Part shown: positions 6,594-12,713 of the stretch, piece by piece | How positions within the stretch are numbered: the first letter of the stretch is position 1 | Layout: each line of letters begins with the position of its first letter | Translations under genes and position numbers: made by a program | Origin: Chloroflexota bacterium | GTDB taxonomy: Bacteria; Chloroflexota; Ktedonobacteria; Ktedonobacterales; JACDGC01 | DNA: 12,713 nucleotides | Direction of reading: 5' to 3' | NCBI GenBank assembly: GCA_021812265.1 | Contig: JAKAOI010000021.1 | Location: 1-12,713, forward strand | Notes under the pieces: generated by a model | Database searches by the model: none | The model's input: the letters and a program-made list of their open reading frames with translations, nothing else | What the model was told of the DNA's origin: nothing

Positions 6594-7187
6594 ATGAATC
6601 CTCACACCGGCTCGGAGTTTAGCAAAAGCTATAGCGTCTGCTTAATTATTATGATTTTATCCGGCACTACATTTCTTTCTTTTGGCTTTTGCTGTATCGC
6701 AAAGAAATATATCGCCAGCGCCGGCCAATCAAACATCTACGTATTATAAACCCGAATCTTGCATAGGGACGGAAAAATTTGGGGACACCCCAAACCCTGT
6801 CATGGAGCCTGCTGCTTCCTGCGCCCTGCGTCTGCTTTGCTTCCGCTCAGGTTTATAAGGAACTTAATGCAGAAAAAGCCCTGTGGCGTATTCATTTCTC
6901 ATTACGCTAACATAAGCAAAAACCTAATATAATTATAAAATATTGCCGGCGTCTTTCAATCGGGAAAAAACACTAGGGAATATACTGTATACGCATCCAA
7001 ACTTTATGCCGTGTTTTTCCGGTAATTTCTATAATTGCGCTTTCCGCGTGGTTCATAAAAAACCAAACACCTGCAGCAAAGCAAGAACGCACTACATGCA
7101 GCTTCATCGGCGCACAAAATATCTTATTGCCGCAATAATGGTTCCCCAAAGCCGCAAAAAACATTCTGTGAAGTAGCCAATTTTTCC
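6594..7187. other. Gene-free region between the menaquinone unit and the division cluster
   Basis: About 590 bp without a supportable gene. It holds a separated inverted repeat ATTTCTTT (6671-6678) / AAAGAAAT (6701-6708), the palindrome at 6778-6794, a pyrimidine-rich block with repeated CTGC (about 6808-6846), and a 20-bp run of only A and T at 6925-6944. The promoter for the minus-strand polyprenyl synthase must lie near the left edge; no clear pair of hexamers stands out. An open frame at 6943-7176 (+) starts with TTG without a ribosome site and is not credible. Confidence 0.5.
6778..6794. repeat. REP-like GC-rich palindrome
   Basis: TTTGGGG-ACA-CCCCAAA is a perfect 7-bp inverted repeat with a three-base centre, flanked by AGGG and CCCT that could extend the pairing imperfectly. 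Form and composition resemble extragenic palindromes mobilised by RAYT-type transposases, or an insertion-element end, but only one copy is in the window and no transposase gene is present. Confidence 0.35.
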
Positions 7188-7242
7188 TTATCCGCAGCTT
7201 ATCCACCGTTTATCCACAAATACCGGCAATATTCGTGGATAA
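7188..7242. promoter_or_regulatory. Cluster of four DnaA-box-like 9-mers upstream of mraZ
   Basis: TTATCCGCA (7188-7196), TTATCCACC (7199-7207) and the exact consensus TTATCCACA (7210-7218) are in direct orientation and start exactly 11 bp apart. A fourth, TTATCCACG, is inverted on the minus strand at 7234-7242. Each imperfect copy differs from the TTATCCACA consensus at one position. The last box ends 5 bp before the -35 element of the mraZ promoter. The sequences are seen directly; DnaA binding is inferred from the well-known consensus. Confidence 0.6.
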
Positions 7243-7247
7243 ATGTC

Positions 7248-7276
7248 TTGCTATACCAACGCCAAGGTTTTATGAT
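7248..7276 (+). promoter_or_regulatory. Promoter of the mraZ division cluster
   Basis: TTGCTA (7248-7253) and TATGAT (7271-7276) are exactly 17 bp apart. The predicted start site at about 7283 gives an 80-nt leader and puts the MraZ boxes at and just after the transcription start. Confidence 0.6.
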
Positions 7277-7280
7277 GTGT

Positions 7281-7315
7281 GTGGGGCAAAGTGGGGCAAA
7301 GTGGTGAAAATGGCG
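7281..7315 (+). promoter_or_regulatory. MraZ operator: 10-bp-phased TGGGN-type repeats
   Basis: GTGGGGCAAA occurs twice in tandem (7281-7300), followed by GTGGTGAAAA (7301-7310) and TGGCG (7311-7315). This yields TGGGG at 7282 and 7292, TGGTG at 7302 and TGGCG at 7311, spaced about 10 bp. E. coli MraZ is known to bind TGGGN repeats separated by 5 bp upstream of its own gene, and related AAAGTG repeats are bound in mollicutes. Position at the start site fits autorepression. Confidence 0.75.
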
Positions 7316-7365
7316 CCCTGTTTGCGATAGGAAATTCTTGTGAAAAAAGGAGGCGGTCAAACGGC

Positions 7366-7785
7366 ATGTTTTTGGGAGAATATCAACATTCCATCGACAC
7401 AAAAGGCCGCATCGCTATGCCTGCGCGCTTCAGATCGAAGATTGCCAACGGCGTAGCGCTGGTAAAAGGTGTTGAGGCGTGCTTGTATGTTTTTCCCCTC
7501 GAGCTTTGGGAAAAAATGGCAGAAGATCTCGATCACTTGCAGGTATCTGCAGAACAACGCCGTATTATTGAACGCCGCTTTTTTGGAACAGCGTATGAAA
7601 GCGAGTTGGATACTCAGGGCAGGATTATAGTCCCGGCCGGTTTTCGCTCATACGCATCCCTAACGAAAGAAGTCGCTGTAATCGGAGCCAGACGCCGTAT
7701 TGAATTGTGGAGCGCTTCACAATGGAGTTCTTATCAGAATGAAATTGCCGCGCTGGATTTAACCGGTGTTCCGTTACCGTTCTAA
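7366..7785 (+). CDS. mraZ: Transcriptional regulator MraZ
   Basis: Ring-forming AbrB-fold DNA-binding protein that heads the division/cell-wall cluster and represses its own operon. The 139 residues match the family (about 140-150). The start MFLGEYQHSID is typical, and both duplicated signatures are present: DTKGRIAMPARFR (11-23) and DTQGRIIVPAGFR (around 82-94), each a DxxGR...P half. The ATG at 7366 was chosen over in-frame upstream codons because the protein then begins at the conserved N-terminus; AAGGAGG lies at 7347-7353, a slightly long 12 nt away, and the upstream codons would fall inside the MraZ operator. It is first in the mraZ-rsmH-ftsL-ftsI run. Regulation probably involves MraZ itself and perhaps DnaA, judging from sites just upstream. 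Confidence 0.95.
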   Translation: MFLGEYQHSIDTKGRIAMPARFRSKIANGVALVKGVEACLYVFPLELWEKMAEDLDHLQVSAEQRRIIERRFFGTAYESELDTQGRIIVPAGFRSYASLTKEVAVIGARRRIELWSASQWSSYQNEIAALDLTGVPLPF

Positions 7786-7837
7786 ACTTACTGTTTTAGC
7801 CAGAAATATACCGGCAAACCGAACATCATTTTCACAC

Positions 7838-7878
7838 TGAACGCCCAGCCCCAAAAACAGGTTTTTACCCGACGTTCA
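7838..7878 (+). other. Nested inverted repeats in the mraZ-rsmH gap
   Basis: TGAACG (7838-7843) and CGTTCA (7873-7878) enclose AAAAA (7853-7857) and TTTTT (7862-7866) around a CAGG loop. The mraZ-rsmH gap of 176 bp is long for a pair that is often nearly contiguous, so a leader, attenuator or internal processing site is possible. The palindrome AGGATCCT also lies in this gap, at about 7904-7911. No clear promoter hexamer pair was found. Confidence 0.25.
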
Positions 7879-7961
7879 CCGGAAATCCTGCGCCATACAG
7901 CATAGGATCCTTAAACTTGTTTTTATTGTATATTTGCTATTTCGTGTGAAAGATCAACACT

Positions 7962-8903
7962 ATGCCGCAAATGGAAACCGTTCATATCAGTGTTTTGCTG
8001 CAAGAAACGCTGCGCTGGCTGAATCCGCGTTCCGATGGGCTGTATATCGACGCAACTTTCGGTGGCGGCGGCCATACCGCTGCCCTGCTGAAAGCTTCTG
8101 CCCCAAATGGGCGCGTTATCGCTGTAGACGCAGATAAAACTGCGCTGCAGCGAGGCGAGCGCCGTTTTGTCGCAGAAATCGCCACAGGCAGGCTCACCCT
8201 GCTGCACGGCAATTTTCGCAGCCTAGGCAGCCTATTGCCACCGGAAACCGCAGCGCAAGGCATTTTGTTGGATATCGGTTTGTCATCCGATCAGCTGTCA
8301 GACGCCGAACGTGGATTTGCTTTTCAAACCGAAGCCCCGCTGGATATGCGGTTTGATCCGCTTGCCGGCCCTTCTGCGGCTGAATTGCTGACCGAACTGA
8401 GCGAAGAAGAAATAGCAGATATTTTGTTTACATACGGAGAAGAACGCCATGCGCGCGCCATTGCAAAACGCATCGTTCAATTCCGCGCAGAACATCCGGT
8501 GACTTCCACCGGCGATTTAGTCAAAATTGTCACATCTGTTCTGCCGCGCCGCCACGATGAAAAAATTCATCCGGCAACACGAACCTTTCAGGCGTTGCGA
8601 ATCGCCGTAAACGGAGAGCTAAGCGCACTGCGCGATGCGTTGCCGCAAGCGCTGAATGCCCTGACTGCAGGGGGACGTATTGTCGTTATCAGTTTTCACT
8701 CACTGGAAGACCGAATTGTCAAAGAGTGGATGCGCGATGAAGCAAAAAATTGTATCTGCCCGCCATCAGTTCCCGTATGTGTATGCGGGCACACGGCGCG
8801 CCTGAAAATAGTAACAAAACGGCCGGAAACTGCCAGCAATGAGGAGACTTCTTTCAACCCGCGCGCGCGCAGCGCAAAATTGCGCGCCGCCGAAAGAATT
8901 TAA
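7962..8903 (+). CDS. rsmH: 16S rRNA (cytosine-1402-N4)-methyltransferase RsmH
   Basis: SAM-dependent enzyme methylating N4 of C1402 in the ribosomal P site; formerly MraW. The 313-residue protein has all landmarks: HISVLLQE (8-15), SAM-binding DATFGGGGH (30-38), a GILLDIGLSSDQL loop, LDMRFD, HPATRTFQALRIAVN and FHSLEDR (245-251). A C-x-C pair at 264/266 and another at 273/275 (CICPP, CVCG) form a possible metal-binding insert seen in several lineages. The C-terminus NPRARSAKLRA is standard. ATG at 7962 has a weak GAAAG upstream. It is second in the division cluster, with ftsL 19 bp downstream. Confidence 0.96.
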   Translation: MPQMETVHISVLLQETLRWLNPRSDGLYIDATFGGGGHTAALLKASAPNGRVIAVDADKTALQRGERRFVAEIATGRLTLLHGNFRSLGSLLPPETAAQGILLDIGLSSDQLSDAERGFAFQTEAPLDMRFDPLAGPSAAELLTELSEEEIADILFTYGEERHARAIAKRIVQFRAEHPVTSTGDLVKIVTSVLPRRHDEKIHPATRTFQALRIAVNGELSALRDALPQALNALTAGGRIVVISFHSLEDRIVKEWMRDEAKNCICPPSVPVCVCGHTARLKIVTKRPETASNEETSFNPRARSAKLRAAERI

Positions 8904-8922
8904 TGAAAGATGGACAAGGAAA

Positions 8923-9225
8923 ATGTCACATCCTATGCAAGCGCACACAACGCTAAAACAGCAAAATACGGTCCGCCCAGCGCGTACCCCTATATGGCTG
9001 TGCCTTGCGCTCATTGCAGTGTCTGCCTTTTTATACGTCAGCCAAGTGGCAAGAGTCAGTTCCATCAACTCGCAACTGCAGCAGCAATCACAAATTTCGC
9101 AGCAATTGCTGGAACAACGGCAATATCTACAACTGCAAACCGCAACAGAACAGTCTCCCGCATATATTTTGCAACAAGCCGCAAACCTCGGCATGCAGCC
9201 GGGAAATTGGGGAGATCAGCCATGA
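8923..9225 (+). CDS. ftsL: FtsL-like bitopic cell-division protein
   Basis: A 100-residue single-pass membrane protein of the divisome core, which with FtsB/DivIC and FtsQ/DivIB helps activate septal wall synthesis. A short basic cytoplasmic head (1-23) precedes one membrane helix (24-42, LCLALIAVSAFLYV). A Gln-rich extracytoplasmic coiled coil follows (about 45-75), then the tail SPAYILQQAANLGM, which resembles the usual FtsL/DivIC ending. Primary sequence is too diverged to name it by motif alone; placement between rsmH and ftsI decides it. ATG at 8923 has AAGGA only 2 nt upstream; ATG at 8935 is 14 nt away, and a third ATG at 8839 would overlap rsmH without a ribosome site. The stop overlaps the ftsI start in ATGA, indicating translational coupling. 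Confidence 0.8.
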   Translation: MSHPMQAHTTLKQQNTVRPARTPIWLCLALIAVSAFLYVSQVARVSSINSQLQQQSQISQQLLEQRQYLQLQTATEQSPAYILQQAANLGMQPGNWGDQP

Positions 9226-11015
9226 ACGGATATCTTTATGACTCATGGCGCAAGTACTCTCAACCTGCGGCAGCCCGCGATCATGCGCCAAAAATCTCTG
9301 CCGCTAAACGCAGCGCGCTTTTAGGGTGTGCGTTTATCACCGCTTTTGCGGGGCTGGGCGTCCGCGCAGCGTATTGGCAGATTACCCAGCATTCCTACTT
9401 AACCGCACAAGCAAACGCAGAGCATATGCTTAGCCTGCAAATACCTTCTTTGCGCGGCCAAATTCTTGACACACATGGAGTTATTCTTGCCTTAACTATG
9501 ACGGGATCTTCTATTATTGCTGATCCTCTGCAACTGCAGCAGCTAAACACTCAAAACAACGGCGTTATGCAGTCTGTTGCGCAAAATCTCGCGCAAATCA
9601 CCGGCGTTGCCGCGAATATTCTGCTTCCGCAACTGCAATTGCAAACCCAATACCATATGTTGACAAACGCCAATGGACAAACTATCTACGCCGCTGGCCC
9701 CGAAGATGACGCGCTGCAAACCGCCATCAACAACGGATCGCTTCCCGGTGTTACGACGCAAAGCGCGGAATGGCGTGTGTATCCTTCCGATGGCTTAGCG
9801 GCGCAATTAGTAGGGTTTGTGCAAAACGGAGCCAATCAGGGTAAATATGGCATCGAGTCGTCATGGCAAACCGCTTTGGCGGGAACGAACGGCTTGGTAT
9901 ATACCCCCGTAGATGTTAATGGCCAGCCACTTGCAGGATCTCATGAAATAACGGCCCCCATTCCTGGCGCCAATATTTCATTAACTATCGACGCCAATAT
10001 TCAATTTATGGCAGAACAAGGACTGCAAAACGCAGTAACAGCCATGAACGCCGACGCCGGCACAGTCATTGTTGAAGATCCAAGCACCGGCGCAATTGTC
10101 GCCATGGCAAACTATCCGTCATTTGATCCAAACACATACAGCTCGGCAAATATCAGCAGTTTTACTAACCCCGCCGTCAGCTCTATGTATGATCCGGGGT
10201 CAACCATGAAAGCGTTCACCATGGCCACTGCGTTAGATTTAGGCGCAATTACTCCCGACACATCCTTTAATGATCCCGGGTATATCAACGCCGGCGGGCA
10301 AATCATCTATAACTGGAACCAATTAGCGTGGGGCACGGAAACCATGACACAGGTTCTGGAGCATTCCGCAAACGTTGGAGCGTCATGGGTCGCTCTCAAT
10401 AAAATTGGCCAGCAAAATTTCTACAACTATTTATCCGCGTTTGGCTTTGGCTCGCAAACAGGCATTGCGCTTCCGGACGAAGCCGCCGGACAATTTCCGC
10501 AATCGCAAAACGCTGCGCAAGCAGAGCTGAATTTAGCGGAAAATTCTTTCGGCGAAAGTATCGGCGTTACCCCACTGCAAATGGTTATGGGGTATGGCGC
10601 TTTAGCAAATGGCGGACTGCTGATGAAGCCAATGATTGTGCAAAGCGTTCAGCAAAACGGGAAAAACTATCAATATAAACCCGTTACAGTGCGCAGGGTC
10701 ATCTCTGCGCAAGCGGCGCAGCAAATTACTCAAATGTTAATACCTACCGGTATCTATGGCGACGCGCAAACATACCTGATTCAAGGATATGCTGTCGCAG
10801 CAAAAACAGGCACATCTACACCAAATCCGCAAGATCCCTCGTGGACCTATGCGTCGGTAATCGGGTATGCGCCGGCAAATCATCCAAAATATGTTATTTT
10901 GGTGAAACTGGATCATCCCCAAACCAATATTTTCGGCGGCTTTGCCGCAGGGCCATTATGGCGGCAGCTTGTGCGAGAGCTGATGGCTTACGCCAATATA
11001 CCGCCATCAAATTGA
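9222..11015 (+). CDS. ftsI: Septal peptidoglycan transpeptidase FtsI (class B penicillin-binding protein)
   Basis: Membrane-anchored D,D-transpeptidase cross-linking septal peptidoglycan. The 597-residue protein has a short cytoplasmic head, a membrane helix at about 30-50 and the class B dimerisation domain (RGQILDTHGVILA, then YPSDGLAAQLVGFV and YGIESSW). The transpeptidase domain carries the three catalytic motifs: SxxK as Ser327-T-M-Lys330 after DPG, SxN as Ser382-A-Asn384, and KTG at 528-530. It lacks C-terminal PASTA domains, unlike many Gram-positive homologues, and ends soon after the KTG segment. The ATG at 9222 shares ATGA with the ftsL stop. An open frame extending upstream to 8910 in this register lies over ftsL and is not real. 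Next gene is a small protein of unknown function 45 bp downstream, not murE as in classic clusters. Confidence 0.95.
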   Translation: MNGYLYDSWRKYSQPAAARDHAPKISAAKRSALLGCAFITAFAGLGVRAAYWQITQHSYLTAQANAEHMLSLQIPSLRGQILDTHGVILALTMTGSSIIADPLQLQQLNTQNNGVMQSVAQNLAQITGVAANILLPQLQLQTQYHMLTNANGQTIYAAGPEDDALQTAINNGSLPGVTTQSAEWRVYPSDGLAAQLVGFVQNGANQGKYGIESSWQTALAGTNGLVYTPVDVNGQPLAGSHEITAPIPGANISLTIDANIQFMAEQGLQNAVTAMNADAGTVIVEDPSTGAIVAMANYPSFDPNTYSSANISSFTNPAVSSMYDPGSTMKAFTMATALDLGAITPDTSFNDPGYINAGGQIIYNWNQLAWGTETMTQVLEHSANVGASWVALNKIGQQNFYNYLSAFGFGSQTGIALPDEAAGQFPQSQNAAQAELNLAENSFGESIGVTPLQMVMGYGALANGGLLMKPMIVQSVQQNGKNYQYKPVTVRRVISAQAAQQITQMLIPTGIYGDAQTYLIQGYAVAAKTGTSTPNPQDPSWTYASVIGYAPANHPKYVILVKLDHPQTNIFGGFAAGPLWRQLVRELMAYANIPPSN

Positions 11016-11060
11016 TTGAACATACGATCTGGTTGATCATTCACGAAAGGAAGAGCAATT

Positions 11061-11390
11061 ATGCGAGCTGTTTCACTCAATCAAAAATATAGCGCAAAAA
11101 ATACATTTTATCAATCCGCAGACATGAACAGCAAATGCGAGAAAACTGATAAAAATTCGGCTAATGCATATCTCGGCAATTTAAGAGAATCACTGACCGA
11201 TGGCTGGAAAATTATTCAGCCGGTGTTTTTACGACCGTTATGGTCCTCGGTAAATAATGAAAAATTAGGGTTTCATTTTGTGCTGCAACGCGGCGGAACA
11301 ATACGACTGATGACGGTTCCCAAAACAACCAATACCGCCCGATTTATTCACGATCAACATTTGGATGTGCAGGAGAACACACTTTTTTAG
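11061..11390 (+). CDS. Small protein of unknown function
   Basis: I do not recognise this 109-residue protein. It is cytosolic by appearance, with no signal peptide or membrane helix. The first 35 residues are polar and probably disordered (Lys/Asn/Ser-rich). The core (about 40-105) has a DGWKIIQPVFLRPLW strand-like stretch, then LGFHFVLQRGGTIRLMTVP and TARFIHDQHLDV, suggesting a small alpha/beta domain. The ATG is well supported by AAGGAAGAG about 6-8 nt upstream. It follows ftsI by 45 bp on the same strand with no obvious terminator, so it may be the last gene of the division transcript. A possible short stem (TGTG/CACA) with TTTTTT at the very 3' end is too weak to call a terminator. Confidence 0.7.
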   Translation: MRAVSLNQKYSAKNTFYQSADMNSKCEKTDKNSANAYLGNLRESLTDGWKIIQPVFLRPLWSSVNNEKLGFHFVLQRGGTIRLMTVPKTTNTARFIHDQHLDVQENTLF

Positions 11391-11394
11391 CAAA

Positions 11395-11443
11395 TATTGG
11401 CTATAATACTATTGTTGCCGCTATTGGCTGAACTTTTTATATT
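11395..11443 (+). promoter_or_regulatory. Promoter region with an 8-bp direct repeat upstream of the methionine-synthesis gene
   Basis: TATTGGCT occurs at 11395-11402 and 11422-11429, 27 bp apart, in the 74-bp gap. Two core promoters are possible: a TATAAT at 11402-11407 with no good -35 box, and TTGCCG (11415-11420) with TATATT (11438-11443) at exactly 17 bp. The second would start just before the ribosome site. The gap is too short for a SAM or cobalamin riboswitch, so the repeats are the main candidate control element. Confidence 0.35.
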
Positions 11444-11464
11444 TGTAACCGCGGAGGATAGAAT

Positions 11465-12713
11465 ATGGCCACTCAGAGCGAGCCGTTGCTGCGTCGTATA
11501 GCGCAAGGCGCAATTTTGTGTGATGGAGCAATGGGCACATATTTGTTCTCTCATCTCGGTTCCCGAAGCGCATCCATTTGTTTTGACGATCTCAACCGCG
11601 CCAAGCCCGATTTAATTCAAAAAATTCACCAAGAATATATCGAGGCCGGAGCAGAGATTATAGAAACCAACACATTCGGCGCCAATGCGCTGAAATTGGC
11701 GCAATATGGGCTGCACAACGAGGTTCGCGCTATAAATCTAAGCGGTATGCGCGCCGCCCGCGAAGCGCGCGAAATCTCCGGAAAACCGGTATTTATAGCG
11801 GGATCGGTTGGGCCAACCGGTGTCACCGCAGCAGAGCTTTCCTCTTCAGATGCGATGGAACGCCTGAAAAACATTTTTCGTGAACAAATCGAGGCGCTGC
11901 TGGAAGGCGGAGCCGACGCAATTATTCTGGAAACGTTTGCGCGCCTGAAGGAGCTTTTACTGGCGATTGAAACCGCGCGCAGTGTGTGCGACTTACCCAT
12001 CATTGCGCAGATGACCTTCACGGAAGACGGTCACACCCTTGCCGGTGAACACCCGCAAGATATTGCCATAGCGCTGGCGTTATCCGGCGCCGATGTTGTC
12101 GGAGCCAATTGCGGCATGGGGCCTTCCGGCGCAATTGAAATCGCCGCAGCGATGTGCGCCGCGCTGGATGAAAAAGACTATACCGGCCCCAAACCATTTA
12201 TTTCGGCCCAGCCAAACGCAGGCATGGCTTCGCGCATTGGCGGGCGGTTTGTATACGTTTCAACACCAGATTATTTTGCCGACAGCGCGCAGCAATTCCG
12301 TGACTGTGGTGTGCGCCTGATAGGCGGCTGCTGCGGATCTACCCCACAGCATATCGCGGCAATGCGCGCCGCGTTGCAAACTCACACTGCTTCAGTGGCT
12401 GCGGTTCCAAATTTATTGCTAAACACCCAGCCACATATTCACGAAGAAGATGAACAAACCAGCGCGCAAACACAAACCCGCTTGGCGCGCGCCTTGCATG
12501 AACAAAAATTTGTCATCAGTGTCGAGCTGGATCCCCCCAAAGGCTTTAATCCCGAAAAAATTCTCGCCGGCGCAGAAATTTTGCGCAGCCGCGGCGTAGA
12601 ATTTGTAAATATTGCCGACAGCCCCACCGCGCGAGTGCGTATGAGCAGTGTTGCGCTGGCCGCGCTGGTACACCAGCGTTTGGATATGGAGCCAATTATC
12701 CACATTACTACCA
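11465..12713 (+). CDS. yitJ: Bifunctional homocysteine S-methyltransferase / methylenetetrahydrofolate reductase (YitJ type), 3' end cut off
   Basis: Probable two-domain enzyme of methionine synthesis; only the first 416 codons are in the window. The homocysteine methyltransferase barrel (about 1-300) shows ILCDGAMGTYL, IIETNTFGAN, AGSVGPTG and the three zinc-binding cysteines: Cys216 in GANCGMG and Cys289/Cys290 in GGCCG. A polar linker (about 305-340) leads to the start of an MTHFR barrel: FVISVELDPPKG (from 349), with Glu354 at the position of the family's catalytic Glu. Homologues are about 600 residues, so roughly a third is missing. Reduction of methylene-THF and use of the methyl group on homocysteine would be joined in one protein. 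A cobalamin-dependent MetH is less likely, because MTHFR follows the barrel where MetH would have a pterin domain. GGAGG lies 7 nt before the ATG. Confidence 0.92.
   Translation, partial: MATQSEPLLRRIAQGAILCDGAMGTYLFSHLGSRSASICFDDLNRAKPDLIQKIHQEYIEAGAEIIETNTFGANALKLAQYGLHNEVRAINLSGMRAAREAREISGKPVFIAGSVGPTGVTAAELSSSDAMERLKNIFREQIEALLEGGADAIILETFARLKELLLAIETARSVCDLPIIAQMTFTEDGHTLAGEHPQDIAIALALSGADVVGANCGMGPSGAIEIAAAMCAALDEKDYTGPKPFISAQPNAGMASRIGGRFVYVSTPDYFADSAQQFRDCGVRLIGGCCGSTPQHIAAMRAALQTHTASVAAVPNLLLNTQPHIHEEDEQTSAQTQTRLARALHEQKFVISVELDPPKGFNPEKILAGAEILRSRGVEFVNIADSPTARVRMSSVALAALVHQRLDMEPIIHITT

Noticed and set aside
6943..7206. Overlapping open frames on both strands in the region before mraZ
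   Set aside because: Neither has a ribosome site or motifs, and the minus-strand one would read across the DnaA-box cluster.
7279..7365. N-terminal extension of mraZ
   Set aside because: It would translate the MraZ operator and lacks conservation; the family N-terminus begins at 7366.
8766..9194. Cys-rich antisense frame opposite the end of rsmH and ftsL
   Set aside because: The cysteines arise from reading repeated GCA/CAG-type codons of the sense genes in reverse.
8910..9221. 104-codon upstream extension of ftsI
   Set aside because: It lies in another frame over ftsL; the ATGA overlap at 9222 is the natural start.
11391..11464. SAM or cobalamin riboswitch ahead of the methionine gene
   Set aside because: The 74-bp gap is too short and shows no matching stem architecture.

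Overview
The window reads as a chromosomal segment of a Gram-positive-type, menaquinone-using bacterium. A Chloroflexota/Ktedonobacteria-like origin is my best guess, from the combination of a KGG-repeat stress-type protein, an RsmH with a C-x-C ... C-x-C insert, a menaquinone methyltransferase next to a polyprenyl synthase, and a bifunctional homocysteine methyltransferase/MTHFR. The guess is weak because no 16S rRNA or taxon-specific marker is present.

Left part (1-4826): a solitary DppB-type ABC permease (242-1816, +) with an unusual C-terminal membrane-anchored beta-rich domain faces a convergent alpha/beta-hydrolase-fold gene (1849-2580, -) whose catalytic residues appear to be lost. A gene-poor stretch of about 820 bp follows. 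Then come a KGG-repeat protein made of exact 60-bp tandem units (3403-3858, +) and an orphan OmpR/PhoB-type response regulator (4061-4798, +).

Middle (4815-6593, -): a two-gene unit, polyprenyl diphosphate synthase then demethylmenaquinone methyltransferase, which together would supply the side chain and the last methylation of menaquinone. It converges on the response regulator through a hairpin built from the last codons of both genes.

Right part (6594-12713, +): a 0.6-kb gene-free region with a REP-like palindrome leads to a dense control region for the division cluster. It holds four DnaA-box-like 9-mers (three in direct orientation, starting exactly 11 bp apart), then a good sigma70-type promoter, then a 10-bp-phased array of MraZ boxes, then mraZ. 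The cluster mraZ-rsmH-ftsL-ftsI makes the MraZ regulator, a 16S rRNA methyltransferase, a small divisome bitopic protein and the septal transpeptidase. It is followed not by mur genes but by a 109-aa protein of unknown function and a YitJ-type methionine-synthesis gene that runs off the window end.

The most notable points are the stacked DnaA-box/promoter/MraZ-box region, which suggests that replication-initiation status could feed into division-gene expression, the permease fusion, the degenerate hydrolase, and the hairpin shared by two convergent coding ends. No CRISPR array, tRNA, rRNA, transposase gene or complete mobile element was seen.
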